Below are positions 1 to 7,087 of a stretch of DNA of 64,000 bases, piece after piece. Source of the stretch: Actinomadura atramentaria DSM 43919 (GTDB lineage: Bacteria > Actinomycetota > Actinomycetes > Streptosporangiales > Streptosporangiaceae); contig NZ_KB907208.1 of NCBI RefSeq assembly GCF_000381885.1, positions 186,001 through 250,000 on the forward strand, in the 5' to 3' direction. Position numbers and translations under genes: made by a program. Under the pieces are notes generated by a model. It had not been told where the DNA came from. It was given only the letters and a program-made list of their open reading frames with translations, and did not search any database. The number at the start of each line of letters is the position of its first letter. Positions within the stretch are counted from its first letter, which is position 1.

Positions 1-73
1 GCGACGCTAGCCGTTGCACTCAGCGCTGTCGATACGGCCCCCGGCGCAGGCCCACGCCTCGATCCCGCGCTCC

Positions 74-216
74 CAGCCCGTACCGCGCGCCTGTGCCGCG
101 CGCCTGTGCGGTGAGCCCATGCTTCGAGCCCATGCTTCGAGCCTGTGCGGTGAGCCTGTGCGGTGAGCCCGTGCGGTGAGCCCGTGCGGTGAGCCCGTGC
201 GGTGAGCCCGTGCCGC
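74..216. repeat. 13-bp tandem repeat array (about 11 units)
   Basis: Imperfect tandem copies of a 13-bp unit (consensus GAGCCNGTGCGGT) run through this stretch; the last six, from 139 to 216, are nearly identical. It lies just past the 3' end of the NagK-like gene on the minus strand. The unit is not a multiple of three, so it is unlikely to be coding. Nothing else is seen in 1-248. Confidence 0.85.
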
Positions 217-248
217 GCCCCCCGGAGGGAGCGCGGCACGGGCGCCGG

Positions 249-1346
249 TCAGGTCACCGCCGTCCGGCGCGGCCCGAGCACCGGGTAGCCGAGCCGCCGC
301 AGCGCCATTCCCGCCGCGCCGACCGCGCCGTCCCCGGCGCGCCGCGGGTCGGCGGCGAACCGGTCGCGCAGCCCGGCGCGCACCGCCTCGGCGACCGGCC
401 CGTCGCGCAGGACGGACCCGTGCATCACGACGGGCGCGAACGACCCGCCGAGCGCGGGCCGGACCGCGTCCACGTCCCGCAGCAGCACCGCCGCCGCCTC
501 CTCGGTGATCCGCCGCGCGACCGCGTCCCCGGCCTCCGCCGCCGCCGCGACGACCGGCCCGAGCCGGCCGAGCGCGGCGGGCGGCCGCCCGTAGACCTCC
601 TTGACGATCGCCTGCGCGAGCCGCGGGTCGGGCGGCGGCGGGGACGGCCGGGGGATGAGGACGGCCGTCCCGCCCCCGCCGGACAGGGCGGGCGCCGCGC
701 CCGCCAGCGCGAGCGCGCGCCGGTGCCGCCCGCGGTGCCGGTGGGCGGTCAGCTCGCCCGCCGCGCCGGGGCCGAGCAGCGCGCGCGGCACCGACTCGGT
801 GAGCAGGGTGGGCGACCCGCGCCCGTCGAACGCGGCGAGCGCGGCGCGGACGGCCTCGCGGCCGAGCCAGACCGCCGACCCCTCGTCGCCGACGAGCCAG
901 CCGTAGCCGTCGGCGCGCCGGACGATCGCGCCGTCGTTGATGACGGCCGCGCCCGCGCCCGTCCCGGAGAAGACGACGATGCCCTTCTCGGCCGTGGTCC
1001 CGGCGGCGAACGCGACCGCGATGTCGGTGACTACGGCGGGCGACCCGCGCAGCCCCGCCTCCTGCCACGCGCGCCGCGCGGCGGCGACGGCGGCGGGCCG
1101 GCCGGCCGACCCGGCCCCGGCGATGCCGAACACGCCGCCGATCACGTGCGTCGGATCGAGGGAGCCGAGCGCCTCGTTGAGCGCCTCCGACAGTGCGCCC
1201 GCGGTGTCGCCGCCCGAGTTGGGATTGGCCCCCGGGCCGGTCCCGGTTCCGGCGAGAACGCCCCCGAGCGTGAGGACGACACAGCGGGTCTTCGTGCCAC
1301 CCGCGTCGATGCCGACCACGAAAGGACCGGCCAAATGGGTCAACAC
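249..1346 (-). CDS. N-acetylglucosamine kinase-like, BadF/BadG/BcrA ATPase family
   Basis: Likely cytoplasmic sugar kinase phosphorylating N-acetylglucosamine or a related amino sugar during cell-wall recycling. About 365 aa from the GTG at 1346. The N-terminal phosphate loop VGIDAGGTKTRC (about 11-22), FSGTGAGA (about 126-133) and GWLVGDEGS (about 149-157) are ASKHA-fold signatures of BadF-type kinases. Residues about 195-240 are an unusual Arg/Gly/Pro-rich insertion between otherwise good family segments. It is divergent from murR/murQ, which supports muropeptide or GlcNAc salvage. Substrate is inferred from family and neighbours. Start chosen where family homology begins; upstream in-frame codons look non-coding. 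Confidence 0.8.
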   Translation of the reverse strand: MLTHLAGPFVVGIDAGGTKTRCVVLTLGGVLAGTGTGPGANPNSGGDTAGALSEALNEALGSLDPTHVIGGVFGIAGAGSAGRPAAVAAARRAWQEAGLRGSPAVVTDIAVAFAAGTTAEKGIVVFSGTGAGAAVINDGAIVRRADGYGWLVGDEGSAVWLGREAVRAALAAFDGRGSPTLLTESVPRALLGPGAAGELTAHRHRGRHRRALALAGAAPALSGGGGTAVLIPRPSPPPPDPRLAQAIVKEVYGRPPAALGRLGPVVAAAAEAGDAVARRITEEAAAVLLRDVDAVRPALGGSFAPVVMHGSVLRDGPVAEAVRAGLRDRFAADPRRAGDGAVGAAGMALRRLGYPVLGPRRTAVT

Positions 1347-1371
1347 ATGGCGACCGTAGCCTTTTCTACCG

Positions 1372-1407
1372 TTGACGTGACATCCAGGCAGTAAGAAAAT
1401 TTCTTCC
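1372..1407 (+). promoter_or_regulatory. murR promoter with 17-bp palindromic operator
   Basis: A TTGACG -35-like hexamer lies at 1372-1377. A 17-bp near-perfect palindrome, GTAAGAAA-A-TTTCTTCC (one mismatch between arms), lies at 1391-1407 directly against the murR ATG. There is no Shine-Dalgarno sequence, so a leaderless mRNA starting near 1407 is plausible and the palindrome would cover the -10 region. It sits between divergent nagK-like and murR genes and is probably the MurR operator. The role is inferred. Confidence 0.6.
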
Positions 1408-2376
1408 ATGAGGAAACCCACCGGCACGGAGCCGGGGAGTGCAACGGGGGAGGCGGGCGCGCCCACGGGTGACGCGGTGGCCAAGGAGGCGACGCCGCTG
1501 AGCACCGTGGTGCGGGTGCGTTCTCTGCTGCCCTCGCTGCCCCCCGCCGAGCGACGAGTCGCTCAACGCGTCATCGACGACCCCGAAGGGGTCGCGAACT
1601 CGACCATCACCGAACTCGCCCAGACCTGCGGAACCTCCGAGACCACGGTCATCAGGTTCTGCCGGGCGATCGGCTTTCATGGTTACCCCGAGCTGAGACT
1701 GACCCTCGCCACCGAGGCGGGCCGCGCGCAGAGCGCGAGCGGCGGACGGGTCATCGGCAGCGACATCAGCCCCGACGACTCCCTCGAACAGATTGTGGAA
1801 AAGGTCACCTTCGCCGACGCGCGCGCGGTGGAGGAGACGGCGACCCAACTCGACATCAAGATGCTGGAGCAGGTGGTGGACGCGATCGTCGCCGCCGGGC
1901 GGGTCGACGTGTACGGCGTCGGGGCCAGCGCGTTCGTCGCCGCCGACTTCCAGCAGAAACTGCACCGCATCGGCCGGGTGTGCAACGCCTGGTCCGACGC
2001 GCACATCATGCTGACCAGCGCCGCCGTCCTGCGCGCGGGCGACGTCGCGATCGGCATCTCGCACACCGGCGCGACGGTGGAGACCATCGACGCGCTGGAG
2101 GTCGCGGCGCAGCGCGGCGTCACGACCGTCGCGGTGACGAACTTCCCCAAGTCGCCGATCGCCGAGACGGCCGACCTCGTCCTGACGACGGCGGCCCGCG
2201 AGACGACGTTCCGGTCGGGGGCGACCGCGAGCCGGCTCGCGCAGCTCACGGTGATCGACTGCGTGTTCGTCGGCGTCGCCCAGCGCACGTTCGGGTCGAC
2301 CCGCGAGGCGCTGGAGGCCACTTTCGAAGCGGTCCGGGGCCGGACCGTGCGACGAGCCGAGCGGAGGCGCCGGTGA
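1408..2376 (+). CDS. murR: MurR/RpiR family transcriptional regulator
   Basis: DNA-binding regulator of amino-sugar/muropeptide catabolism, 322 aa. An N-terminal RpiR-type HTH (about 35-110, with SETTVIRFCRAIGFHGYPELR) is followed by a SIS sugar-phosphate-binding domain (about 140-290, with DVYGVGASAFVA and IGISHTGATVETI) that would sense MurNAc-6-P or a related ligand. Its stop overlaps the murQ GTG, so the two are co-transcribed. A palindromic operator sits immediately upstream. The N-terminal 30 residues are variable and a downstream GTG start cannot be excluded; ATG 1408 was chosen because the promoter layout fits a leaderless start there. Confidence 0.88.
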   Translation: MRKPTGTEPGSATGEAGAPTGDAVAKEATPLSTVVRVRSLLPSLPPAERRVAQRVIDDPEGVANSTITELAQTCGTSETTVIRFCRAIGFHGYPELRLTLATEAGRAQSASGGRVIGSDISPDDSLEQIVEKVTFADARAVEETATQLDIKMLEQVVDAIVAAGRVDVYGVGASAFVAADFQQKLHRIGRVCNAWSDAHIMLTSAAVLRAGDVAIGISHTGATVETIDALEVAAQRGVTTVAVTNFPKSPIAETADLVLTTAARETTFRSGATASRLAQLTVIDCVFVGVAQRTFGSTREALEATFEAVRGRTVRRAERRRR

Positions 2377-3269
2377 TCGACGTCGATCTGCCCACGGAGG
2401 GCCGCAACCCGCGGACCCTCGACCTCGACACCCTGCCCACCCTCGACGTCCTGCGACTGATCAACACCGAGGACGCCACGGTGCCGATGGTGGTGGCCGC
2501 GGTGCTGCCGCAGATCGCCGAGCTGGTCGAACTCGCCGTGACGTCCCTGCGCCGCGGCGGGCGCGTACACTATTTCGGGGCCGGGACGTCCGGTCGGCTC
2601 GCGGTGCTGGACGCCGCCGAGCTGCCGCCGACGTTCGGGATCTGGGGACGCGTCGTCGCGCACAACGCGGGCGGCGCGGGGGCGCTGGTGAAAGCCGTCT
2701 CGGACGTCGAGGACGACGCCGAGCAGGGGGCGCGGGACGCCGCCCAGGTGGCGCCGGGCGACATCGCGGTCGGCGTCGCGGCCAGCGGCCGCACGCCGTA
2801 CGTGCTGGGCGCGCTGCGCGCGGCGGCGGGCAGGGGCGCCCGCACCGCGCTGATCAGCTGCAACCCGCACGCGCCGTACGGGGACGAGGTGGAGGTCCAC
2901 ATCGGGCTGGCCACCGGACCGGAGGTGATCAGCGGGTCCACCCGCATGAAGGCCGGCACGGCGACGAAGCTGGTGCTGAACGCCTTCTCGACGACGCTGA
3001 TGGTCCGGCTGGGCCGCACCTACTCGAATCTGATGGTCAGCGTGAACGCGCTGAACGGCAAGCTGCGGGCCAGGCTCGTCCGCATCCTCACCGAGGCGAC
3101 CGGCATGGACGCCGTGACGTGCGAGAACGCGCTGTCCGAGGCCGGGGGCAACACGCGGGTGGCGCTGGTGTCGCTGCTCGGCGAGGTGCCCGCGGCGCGG
3201 GCGACGACGGTGCTGGAGGAGGCGGACGGCGGCGTCCGGGAGGCGCTCCAGCGGCTGCGGTCCGCCTGA
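2373..3269 (+). CDS. murQ: N-acetylmuramic acid 6-phosphate etherase
   Basis: Cleaves the lactyl ether of MurNAc-6-phosphate to give GlcNAc-6-phosphate and D-lactate in peptidoglycan recycling. 298 aa, the usual length. The SIS-fold signature YFGAGTSGRLAVLDAAELPP (about 66-85) and the STRMKAGTATKL motif are intact, with EVISGS just before. The GTG start overlaps the murR stop and is preceded by GGAGG at good spacing. A strong hairpin terminator follows. The nagK-murR-murQ context supports the call. Confidence 0.95.
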   Translation: MIDVDLPTEGRNPRTLDLDTLPTLDVLRLINTEDATVPMVVAAVLPQIAELVELAVTSLRRGGRVHYFGAGTSGRLAVLDAAELPPTFGIWGRVVAHNAGGAGALVKAVSDVEDDAEQGARDAAQVAPGDIAVGVAASGRTPYVLGALRAAAGRGARTALISCNPHAPYGDEVEVHIGLATGPEVISGSTRMKAGTATKLVLNAFSTTLMVRLGRTYSNLMVSVNALNGKLRARLVRILTEATGMDAVTCENALSEAGGNTRVALVSLLGEVPAARATTVLEEADGGVREALQRLRSA

Positions 3270-3274
3270 CGCGC

Positions 3275-3306
3275 GCTCCGGCCCCCGCCCGCGCGGGGGC
3301 CGGAGC
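3275..3306 (+). terminator. terminator of murR-murQ
   Basis: Perfect 14-bp GC-rich inverted repeat (3275-3288 with 3293-3306) around a 4-nt loop, 5 nt after the murQ stop. There is no U tract, as is common in actinomycetes. Confidence 0.85.
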
Positions 3307-3352
3307 CCGTCGATCTAGAACACCATTCCACTTCAGGCCGTACCATCGGGAC

Positions 3353-3991
3353 GTGACTCTCAAAGCCGTCATCACCGACTGGGGCGGGGTGCTGACGTCC
3401 CCGCTCAACGCCGCCGTCGCCGTCTGGCTCGCCGAGGACCGCATCGACGCCGCGCACTACAAGCAGGTGATGCGCGGCTGGGTCAAGCAGGCGTACGACG
3501 GCACGGGCGTCAACCCGATCCACGGCCTGGAGGACGGCAGCCTCGCCACCGCCGAGTTCGAGCGGCTGCTGGCCGCCGAGCTGCGGACCGTGGACGGCGG
3601 CGCGGTCGTCGCGGACGGCCTGATCGCCCGCATGTTCGCCGCGTTCAGCCCCGTCGAGCCGATGTACGCGGCGCTGCGGGACGTCCGCGCGGGCGGCCTG
3701 CGCACCGCCCTGCTGTCCAACTCGTGGGGCAACGACTACCCGCGCCACCTGTTCGACGGGCTGTTCGACGACGTCGTGATCTCCTGCGAGGTCGGGATGC
3801 GCAAGCCGGACGAGCGGATCTTCCGGCACGCCGTGGAGCGGCTCGGCCTGCGCCCCGCCGACTGCGCGTTCATCGACGACATCGAGCACAACGTCCGCGC
3901 GGCCGAGGCCGTCGGGATGCGCGGCATCCTGCACACCGACCCGGACGCCACCGTGGCGGCGCTGCGCGACCTCGGCGCGCTGAGCGCATAG
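3353..3991 (+). CDS. HAD-superfamily hydrolase, subfamily IA
   Basis: Probable small-molecule phosphatase or phosphatase-like protein, 212 aa, starting at GTG 3353. Motif I is ITDWGGVL (nucleophile Asp at about 8, with Gly in place of the general acid two residues on). Motif II is LLSNSW, a Lys lies in MRKPDERIF, and motif IV is CAFIDDIEHNVRAAEA. The cap is helical. The D-x-G form occurs in some IA members, so activity may be altered. It stands 13 nt before the next gene, so both may be one transcript. Substrate unknown. Confidence 0.82.
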   Translation: MTLKAVITDWGGVLTSPLNAAVAVWLAEDRIDAAHYKQVMRGWVKQAYDGTGVNPIHGLEDGSLATAEFERLLAAELRTVDGGAVVADGLIARMFAAFSPVEPMYAALRDVRAGGLRTALLSNSWGNDYPRHLFDGLFDDVVISCEVGMRKPDERIFRHAVERLGLRPADCAFIDDIEHNVRAAEAVGMRGILHTDPDATVAALRDLGALSA

Positions 3992-4004
3992 GCTGCGGTC
4001 CGTC

Positions 4005-4496
4005 ATGCGCGTCTTCCTGCCGTCCACGCCGTCCGCGCTCGCCGCCGCCGCGAAGGCCCGCGAGCTCGGCCCCGCCCCGCTCGCCGGCTACGCCGTCACG
4101 CCCGCGCTCCGCGAGTGGTACGCCGTCGGCGACACCGAGGAGCTGGAGTACGCGGCGATGACCGCCGCCGCCCGCGCCTCGCTCGCGCTGCTCGCCGCCG
4201 AACCCGGCGCGCCGCCGCGCCGCGTCGTGCTGGCCGCCGAGGTGCCCGACGAGCTGGTCGAGGCCGTCCGCGACGACGACGAGCCCGCGCTGGTCCGCGT
4301 CACGGCCCCGGTCGCCTGGCGGCGGATCGCCTCCGGCCACGTGGACGACGACGCGGCCGCCGACGACGTCCGCGCCGCCGTCGCCGCGCTGCCCGCCGCC
4401 CGCGCGGGCGACGACGGCGCCCGGTTCGCGGTGGACGGCGCCGAGGGCCACGAACTGCTCTGGTACGCCACCCAGGAACTCGCCGGCCTCACCTGA
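4005..4496 (+). CDS. conserved hypothetical protein (DUF6912-like)
   Basis: 163-aa acidic soluble protein with no signal peptide or membrane segment. The opening MRVFLPSTPSALAAAAKA and the AGYAVTPALREWY segment are, from memory, typical of a small actinobacterial family annotated DUF6912; this assignment was not checked. No catalytic motif is visible. It follows a HAD gene by 13 nt and precedes pruA. Confidence 0.75.
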   Translation: MRVFLPSTPSALAAAAKARELGPAPLAGYAVTPALREWYAVGDTEELEYAAMTAAARASLALLAAEPGAPPRRVVLAAEVPDELVEAVRDDDEPALVRVTAPVAWRRIASGHVDDDAAADDVRAAVAALPAARAGDDGARFAVDGAEGHELLWYATQELAGLT

Positions 4497-4592
4497 TCAA
4501 CTCCCGTCCGACCTCGCATTTTGGCGCGCGCCGCAGTGGGGTAGGGGTCCGCATATCGACGACGATGTCGGACTTCTCAGGGGAGCGAGCGC

Positions 4593-6224
4593 ATGGACGG
4601 TGCCACCACCGTGCCGATCCCGGTCAACGAACCGGTCTACACGTACGCGCCGGGCAGTCCCGAGCGGACGGCCCTGGAGGCCAAGATCAAGGAGCTGGCG
4701 GAGAACCGGCTCGACCTGACCATGACCATCGGCGGCGACCGGCGCCTGGGCGGCGGCGACCCGATCGACGTCGTCCAGCCGCACGCGCACGCCAAGGTGC
4801 TCGGCACCCTCGGCAACGCCACCGACGACGACGTGCGCGCGGCGGTCGACGCGGCCCGCGCCGCCGCGCCCGGCTGGCGGGCGCTGTCCTTCGACGACCG
4901 CGCCGCGATCCTGCTGCGCGCCGCCGACCTGCTGTCGGGGCCGTGGCGGTCCACGCTGAACGCCGCGACGATGCTCGGGCAGTCCAAGTCCGTCCAGCAG
5001 GCCGAGATCGACTCGGCGTGCGAGCTGGCCGACTTCTGGCGGTTCAACGTCGCCTACGCCCGGTCGCTGTACGAGAACCAGCCGATCTCCTCGCCGGGCG
5101 TGTGGAACCGGATGGAGTACCGGCCGCTGGAGGGCTTCGTCCTCGCCATCACGCCGTTCAACTTCTCGGCGATCTCCGGGAACCTGCCGACCGCGCCCGC
5201 GCTGATGGGCAACGTCGTGGTGTGGAAGCCGTCGCCGACGCAGCAGTTCGCGGCGCACTTCACGATGCGGCTGCTGGAGGAGGCGGGGCTGCCGCCCGGC
5301 GTGATCAACCTCGTCACCGGGGACGGGACGGCGGTGTCGAACGTCGCGCTGCCCGACCCGGACTTCGCGGGCGTCCACTTCACCGGCTCGACCCGCACGT
5401 TCCAGCACCTGTGGCGGACCATCGGCGACAACATCACCGGGTACCGGGGCTACCCGCGCATCGTGGGGGAGACGGGCGGCAAGGACTACATCGTCGCGCA
5501 CCCGTCCGCCGACGTGGACGTCCTGCGCACGGCGCTCGTGCGCGGCGCGTTCGAGTACCAGGGGCAGAAGTGCTCCGCCGCGTCCCGCGCGTACATCCCG
5601 CGCTCGCTGTGGAAGGTCATGCGCGACGACTTCCTCGGCGAGGTCGAGTCCCTGACGATGGGCGACGTCACCACCGACCTGTCGCTGTTCATGGGCGCGG
5701 TCATCGACGACCGGGCGTTCGCCAAGCACAGCGCCGCGATCGACCGGGCGCGCGCGAACCCGTCCATCAACGTCCTGGTGGGCGGCGAGGTGGACGACTC
5801 GATCGGCTGGTTCGTCCGGCCGACCGTGCTGGAGGGCGACGATCCGTTCGACGAGATCTTCACCACCGAGTACTTCGGCCCGATCCTCGCGCTGCGGATC
5901 TACGACGACGCCGACTACGACGCGACGCTCCACCAGATGGAGGGCGCCGCGCCGTACGGCCTGACCGGCGCGGTCATCGCCCGGGACCGCGCCGCGATCG
6001 ACCACGCGCAGCACGCGCTGCGCTTCACGGCGGGGAACTTCTACGTCAACGACAAGCCGACCGGCGCGGTCGTCGGTCAGCAGCCGTTCGGCGGGGCGCG
6101 CGCGTCCGGCACCAACGACAAGGCCGGGTCGATCTTCAACCTGATCCGCTGGGTGAACCCGCGCGCGCTGAAGGAGACGCTGGTCCCGGCGACGGACTAC
6201 CGCTACCCGCACATGGGCGGATGA
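4593..6224 (+). CDS. pruA: L-glutamate gamma-semialdehyde dehydrogenase (1-pyrroline-5-carboxylate dehydrogenase)
   Basis: Oxidises glutamate semialdehyde (from proline via P5C) to glutamate with NAD+. 543 aa, the standalone length of this aldehyde dehydrogenase group. Seen: NAD-binding segment ITPFNFSAISGNLP, FTGSTRTFQHLW, catalytic Glu in IVGETGGKD (about 293), catalytic Cys in EYQGQKCSAASR (about 327), and the C-terminal QQPFGGARASGTNDKAG. A GGGGAG ribosome-binding site precedes ATG 4593. No proline dehydrogenase gene is adjacent. Its product glutamate could feed the NAD-GDH encoded about 9 kb downstream. Confidence 0.95.
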   Translation: MDGATTVPIPVNEPVYTYAPGSPERTALEAKIKELAENRLDLTMTIGGDRRLGGGDPIDVVQPHAHAKVLGTLGNATDDDVRAAVDAARAAAPGWRALSFDDRAAILLRAADLLSGPWRSTLNAATMLGQSKSVQQAEIDSACELADFWRFNVAYARSLYENQPISSPGVWNRMEYRPLEGFVLAITPFNFSAISGNLPTAPALMGNVVVWKPSPTQQFAAHFTMRLLEEAGLPPGVINLVTGDGTAVSNVALPDPDFAGVHFTGSTRTFQHLWRTIGDNITGYRGYPRIVGETGGKDYIVAHPSADVDVLRTALVRGAFEYQGQKCSAASRAYIPRSLWKVMRDDFLGEVESLTMGDVTTDLSLFMGAVIDDRAFAKHSAAIDRARANPSINVLVGGEVDDSIGWFVRPTVLEGDDPFDEIFTTEYFGPILALRIYDDADYDATLHQMEGAAPYGLTGAVIARDRAAIDHAQHALRFTAGNFYVNDKPTGAVVGQQPFGGARASGTNDKAGSIFNLIRWVNPRALKETLVPATDYRYPHMGG

Positions 6225-6338
6225 GGCCGGGCCGGCCGCGGGTTGCGGCGCGCGGCGGCAGCGGCGACGATGAGGGCCGTCCGACCGCGCCCCCGGACCG
6301 CTCCGCCCGGGGCGCGCCCGAACGCGCATTGGACGCCC

Positions 6339-7049
6339 ATGACGACGCTGACCCGCCTGGTGCTGTGGAACATCGACCACACGCTGGTGGACGTGGGACG
6401 GGTGACCCGGGAGGCGTACGCGGACGCGTTCCGCGCGACGACCGGCCGCCCGCTCGTCCGGCTCGCCCCGACCGCGGGCCGCACCGAGTCGGAGATCATC
6501 TTCGAGACGCTGGCGTTCAACGACATCGTCACCACCGACGACCACCTGCCCGCGTTCATGGACGCGCTCGCGCGGGCGTACGCGGCCCGCCGCCGGGACC
6601 TGCTGGCGCACGGCCGCGTCCTGGCCGGGGCGCGGGAGGCGCTGGACGCGCTCGGCCGCGAGCCCGGCACGCTCCAGTCGGTGCTGACCGGGTCGATCGA
6701 GCCCGTCGCGCGGCTGAAGGTCTCCGAACTCGGCCTCGCGAACCGCCTCGACCTGGACACCGGCGGCTACGAGACCGGCGTCTACAGCAAGGCGGCGCTG
6801 CTGGAGATAGCGCGGACGCGCGCGAACGAGAAGTACGGGACGCGGTTCGGGGAGTCCGCGACGGTGTTCGTCGCCGACTCGGTGCGCGACGTGCAGGCGG
6901 CCGGGATCGCCCGCTCGCCGGTGGTGGCCGTCGCGACGGGCGCGGCGACGCAGGCCGAGCTGCGGGCCGCCGGGGCGGACGCGGTGCTGCCGACGCTCGC
7001 GGAGACCGGCCCGCTGATCAGCGCGATCCGCGAGCTGACCCGCTCCTGA
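6339..7049 (+). CDS. HAD-like protein with altered nucleophile
   Basis: 236 aa from ATG 6339 (an upstream start at 6243 reads low-complexity sequence). HAD-type 1-like fold: motif I LWNIDHTLVD, cap domain, motif II SVLTGSI, Lys in KAALLEIA, motif IV FVADSVRDVQAA. The expected nucleophilic Asp of motif I is Asn (codon AAC, residue 11), while the second Asp (13) is kept. Phosphatase activity may therefore be reduced or lost. It lies between pruA and aacS. Function unknown. Confidence 0.8.
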   Translation: MTTLTRLVLWNIDHTLVDVGRVTREAYADAFRATTGRPLVRLAPTAGRTESEIIFETLAFNDIVTTDDHLPAFMDALARAYAARRRDLLAHGRVLAGAREALDALGREPGTLQSVLTGSIEPVARLKVSELGLANRLDLDTGGYETGVYSKAALLEIARTRANEKYGTRFGESATVFVADSVRDVQAAGIARSPVVAVATGAATQAELRAAGADAVLPTLAETGPLISAIRELTRS

Positions 7050-7087
7050 CTCGGGTCCGCGCCGTGCAAGACCGAAGGGGAGAACCG

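Noticed and set aside
4115..7087. N-terminal extension of the acetoacetyl-CoA synthetase frame
   Set aside because: The frame is open by composition only; it overlaps pruA and a HAD gene in other frames, and a good ribosome-binding site marks ATG 7088.
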